Origin: Hyphomicrobiales bacterium
GTDB taxonomy: Bacteria > Pseudomonadota > Alphaproteobacteria > Rhizobiales > JAJFHC01
Reading direction: 5' to 3'
DNA length: 13,990 nt
Assembly (NCBI GenBank): GCA_021775835.1
Contig: JAJFHC010000023.1
Span: forward strand, 1 to 13,990
Each line of letters opens with the position of its first letter. Position 1 is the first letter of the stretch. Of the stretch, positions 13,851-13,990 are shown one piece after another. Under the pieces are notes generated by a model. The model was not told the origin of the DNA. It did not search any database and saw nothing but the letters and a program-made list of their open reading frames with translations. The position numbers and the translations under genes were made by a program.

Positions 13851-13990
13851 TGAACCGCCCCGGGATTGTCGGAGGCTCCAACTCTTGAGTAAATGGAGTC
13901 ATCATGAGCAAGACAACGAACAAGTTTTCATCTGAAGTACGTGCCCGGGCGGTGCGGATGGTATTGGATCACGAGGGCGAGCATCCCTCG
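13851..13990 (+). mobile_element. Left end of an IS3-family insertion sequence (cut by the window)
   Basis: TGAACCGCCCCGGG at 13851-13864, followed by ATTGTCGGAGGCTCC, is the typical IS3-family left terminal repeat beginning with TG. It is 53 bp ahead of an OrfA-like start codon. The right end lies beyond the window. Confidence 0.8.
13904..13990 (+). CDS. IS3-family transposase OrfA, N-terminal fragment (cut by the window)
   Basis: Only 29 codons are visible: MSKTTNKFSSEVRARAVRMV followed by LDHEGEHPS. This is the stereotyped N-terminus of IS3-family OrfA proteins, the start of the helix-turn-helix domain that binds the element ends. GGAG lies 5 nt before the ATG. The reading frame is intact up to the window end, so it is truncated by the window, not by mutation. 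OrfB, with the DDE catalytic domain, would follow in a -1 frame beyond the edge. Confidence 0.85.
   Translation, partial: MSKTTNKFSSEVRARAVRMVLDHEGEHPS

Overview
The window looks like chromosomal DNA from a GC-rich alphaproteobacterium, probably near Hyphomicrobiales/Rhodospirillales. This rests on codon use, a TAXI-type TRAP receptor, DMT and LysR genes of the usual proteobacterial kind, CCCCGGA/TCCGGGG intergenic palindromes, and frequent GTG starts behind clear Shine-Dalgarno sequences. Genus cannot be decided from the sequence. No tRNA, rRNA, CRISPR array, phage module or known defence cassette was seen.

Layout. (1) 1-3987, all plus strand: an orphan TAXI solute-binding protein (5' end probably outside the window), a large bitopic membrane protein with long disordered arms and a C-terminal Sel1-like repeat, a terminator-like hairpin, then a small secreted four-cysteine protein of unknown function. 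(2) 3988-4326: a structured 120-bp-period tandem repeat, with a third partial copy 7 kb away at 11035. (3) 4327-5313: a luciferase-like flavin monooxygenase (YhbW type), convergent with a short stand-alone DnaB-like/RecA-fold ATPase (5339-6052, minus). (4) 6275-8232: an EamA/DMT exporter divergent from a LysR regulator, with a candidate T-N11-A box between them. (5) 8236-9405 (minus): a single-TM coiled-coil protein with a C-terminal domain resembling a degenerate NlpC/P60 fold. It is divergent from a PLP-dependent group II decarboxylase (9657-11018). (6) 11083-11835 (minus): an SDR dehydrogenase. (7) 11836-13990: a lower-GC mobile zone with a complete IS1182-family element (18-bp perfect terminal inverted repeats) and, 78 bp later, the left end of an IS3-family element cut by the window edge.

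The genes do not form one pathway. LysR/DMT is a plausible regulator-exporter pair. The TAXI receptor and Sel1 membrane protein are a plausible envelope pair, with no TRAP permease beside them. The rest are single-gene units in convergent or divergent arrangement. I do not see convincing evidence for a complete new system. The least conventional items are the repeat family, whose minus-strand reading frame varies almost only at synonymous sites between the two full copies; the coiled-coil/pseudo-NlpC protein; the truncated DnaB-like ATPase with an inverted repeat upstream; and the TAXI-Sel1 pair.
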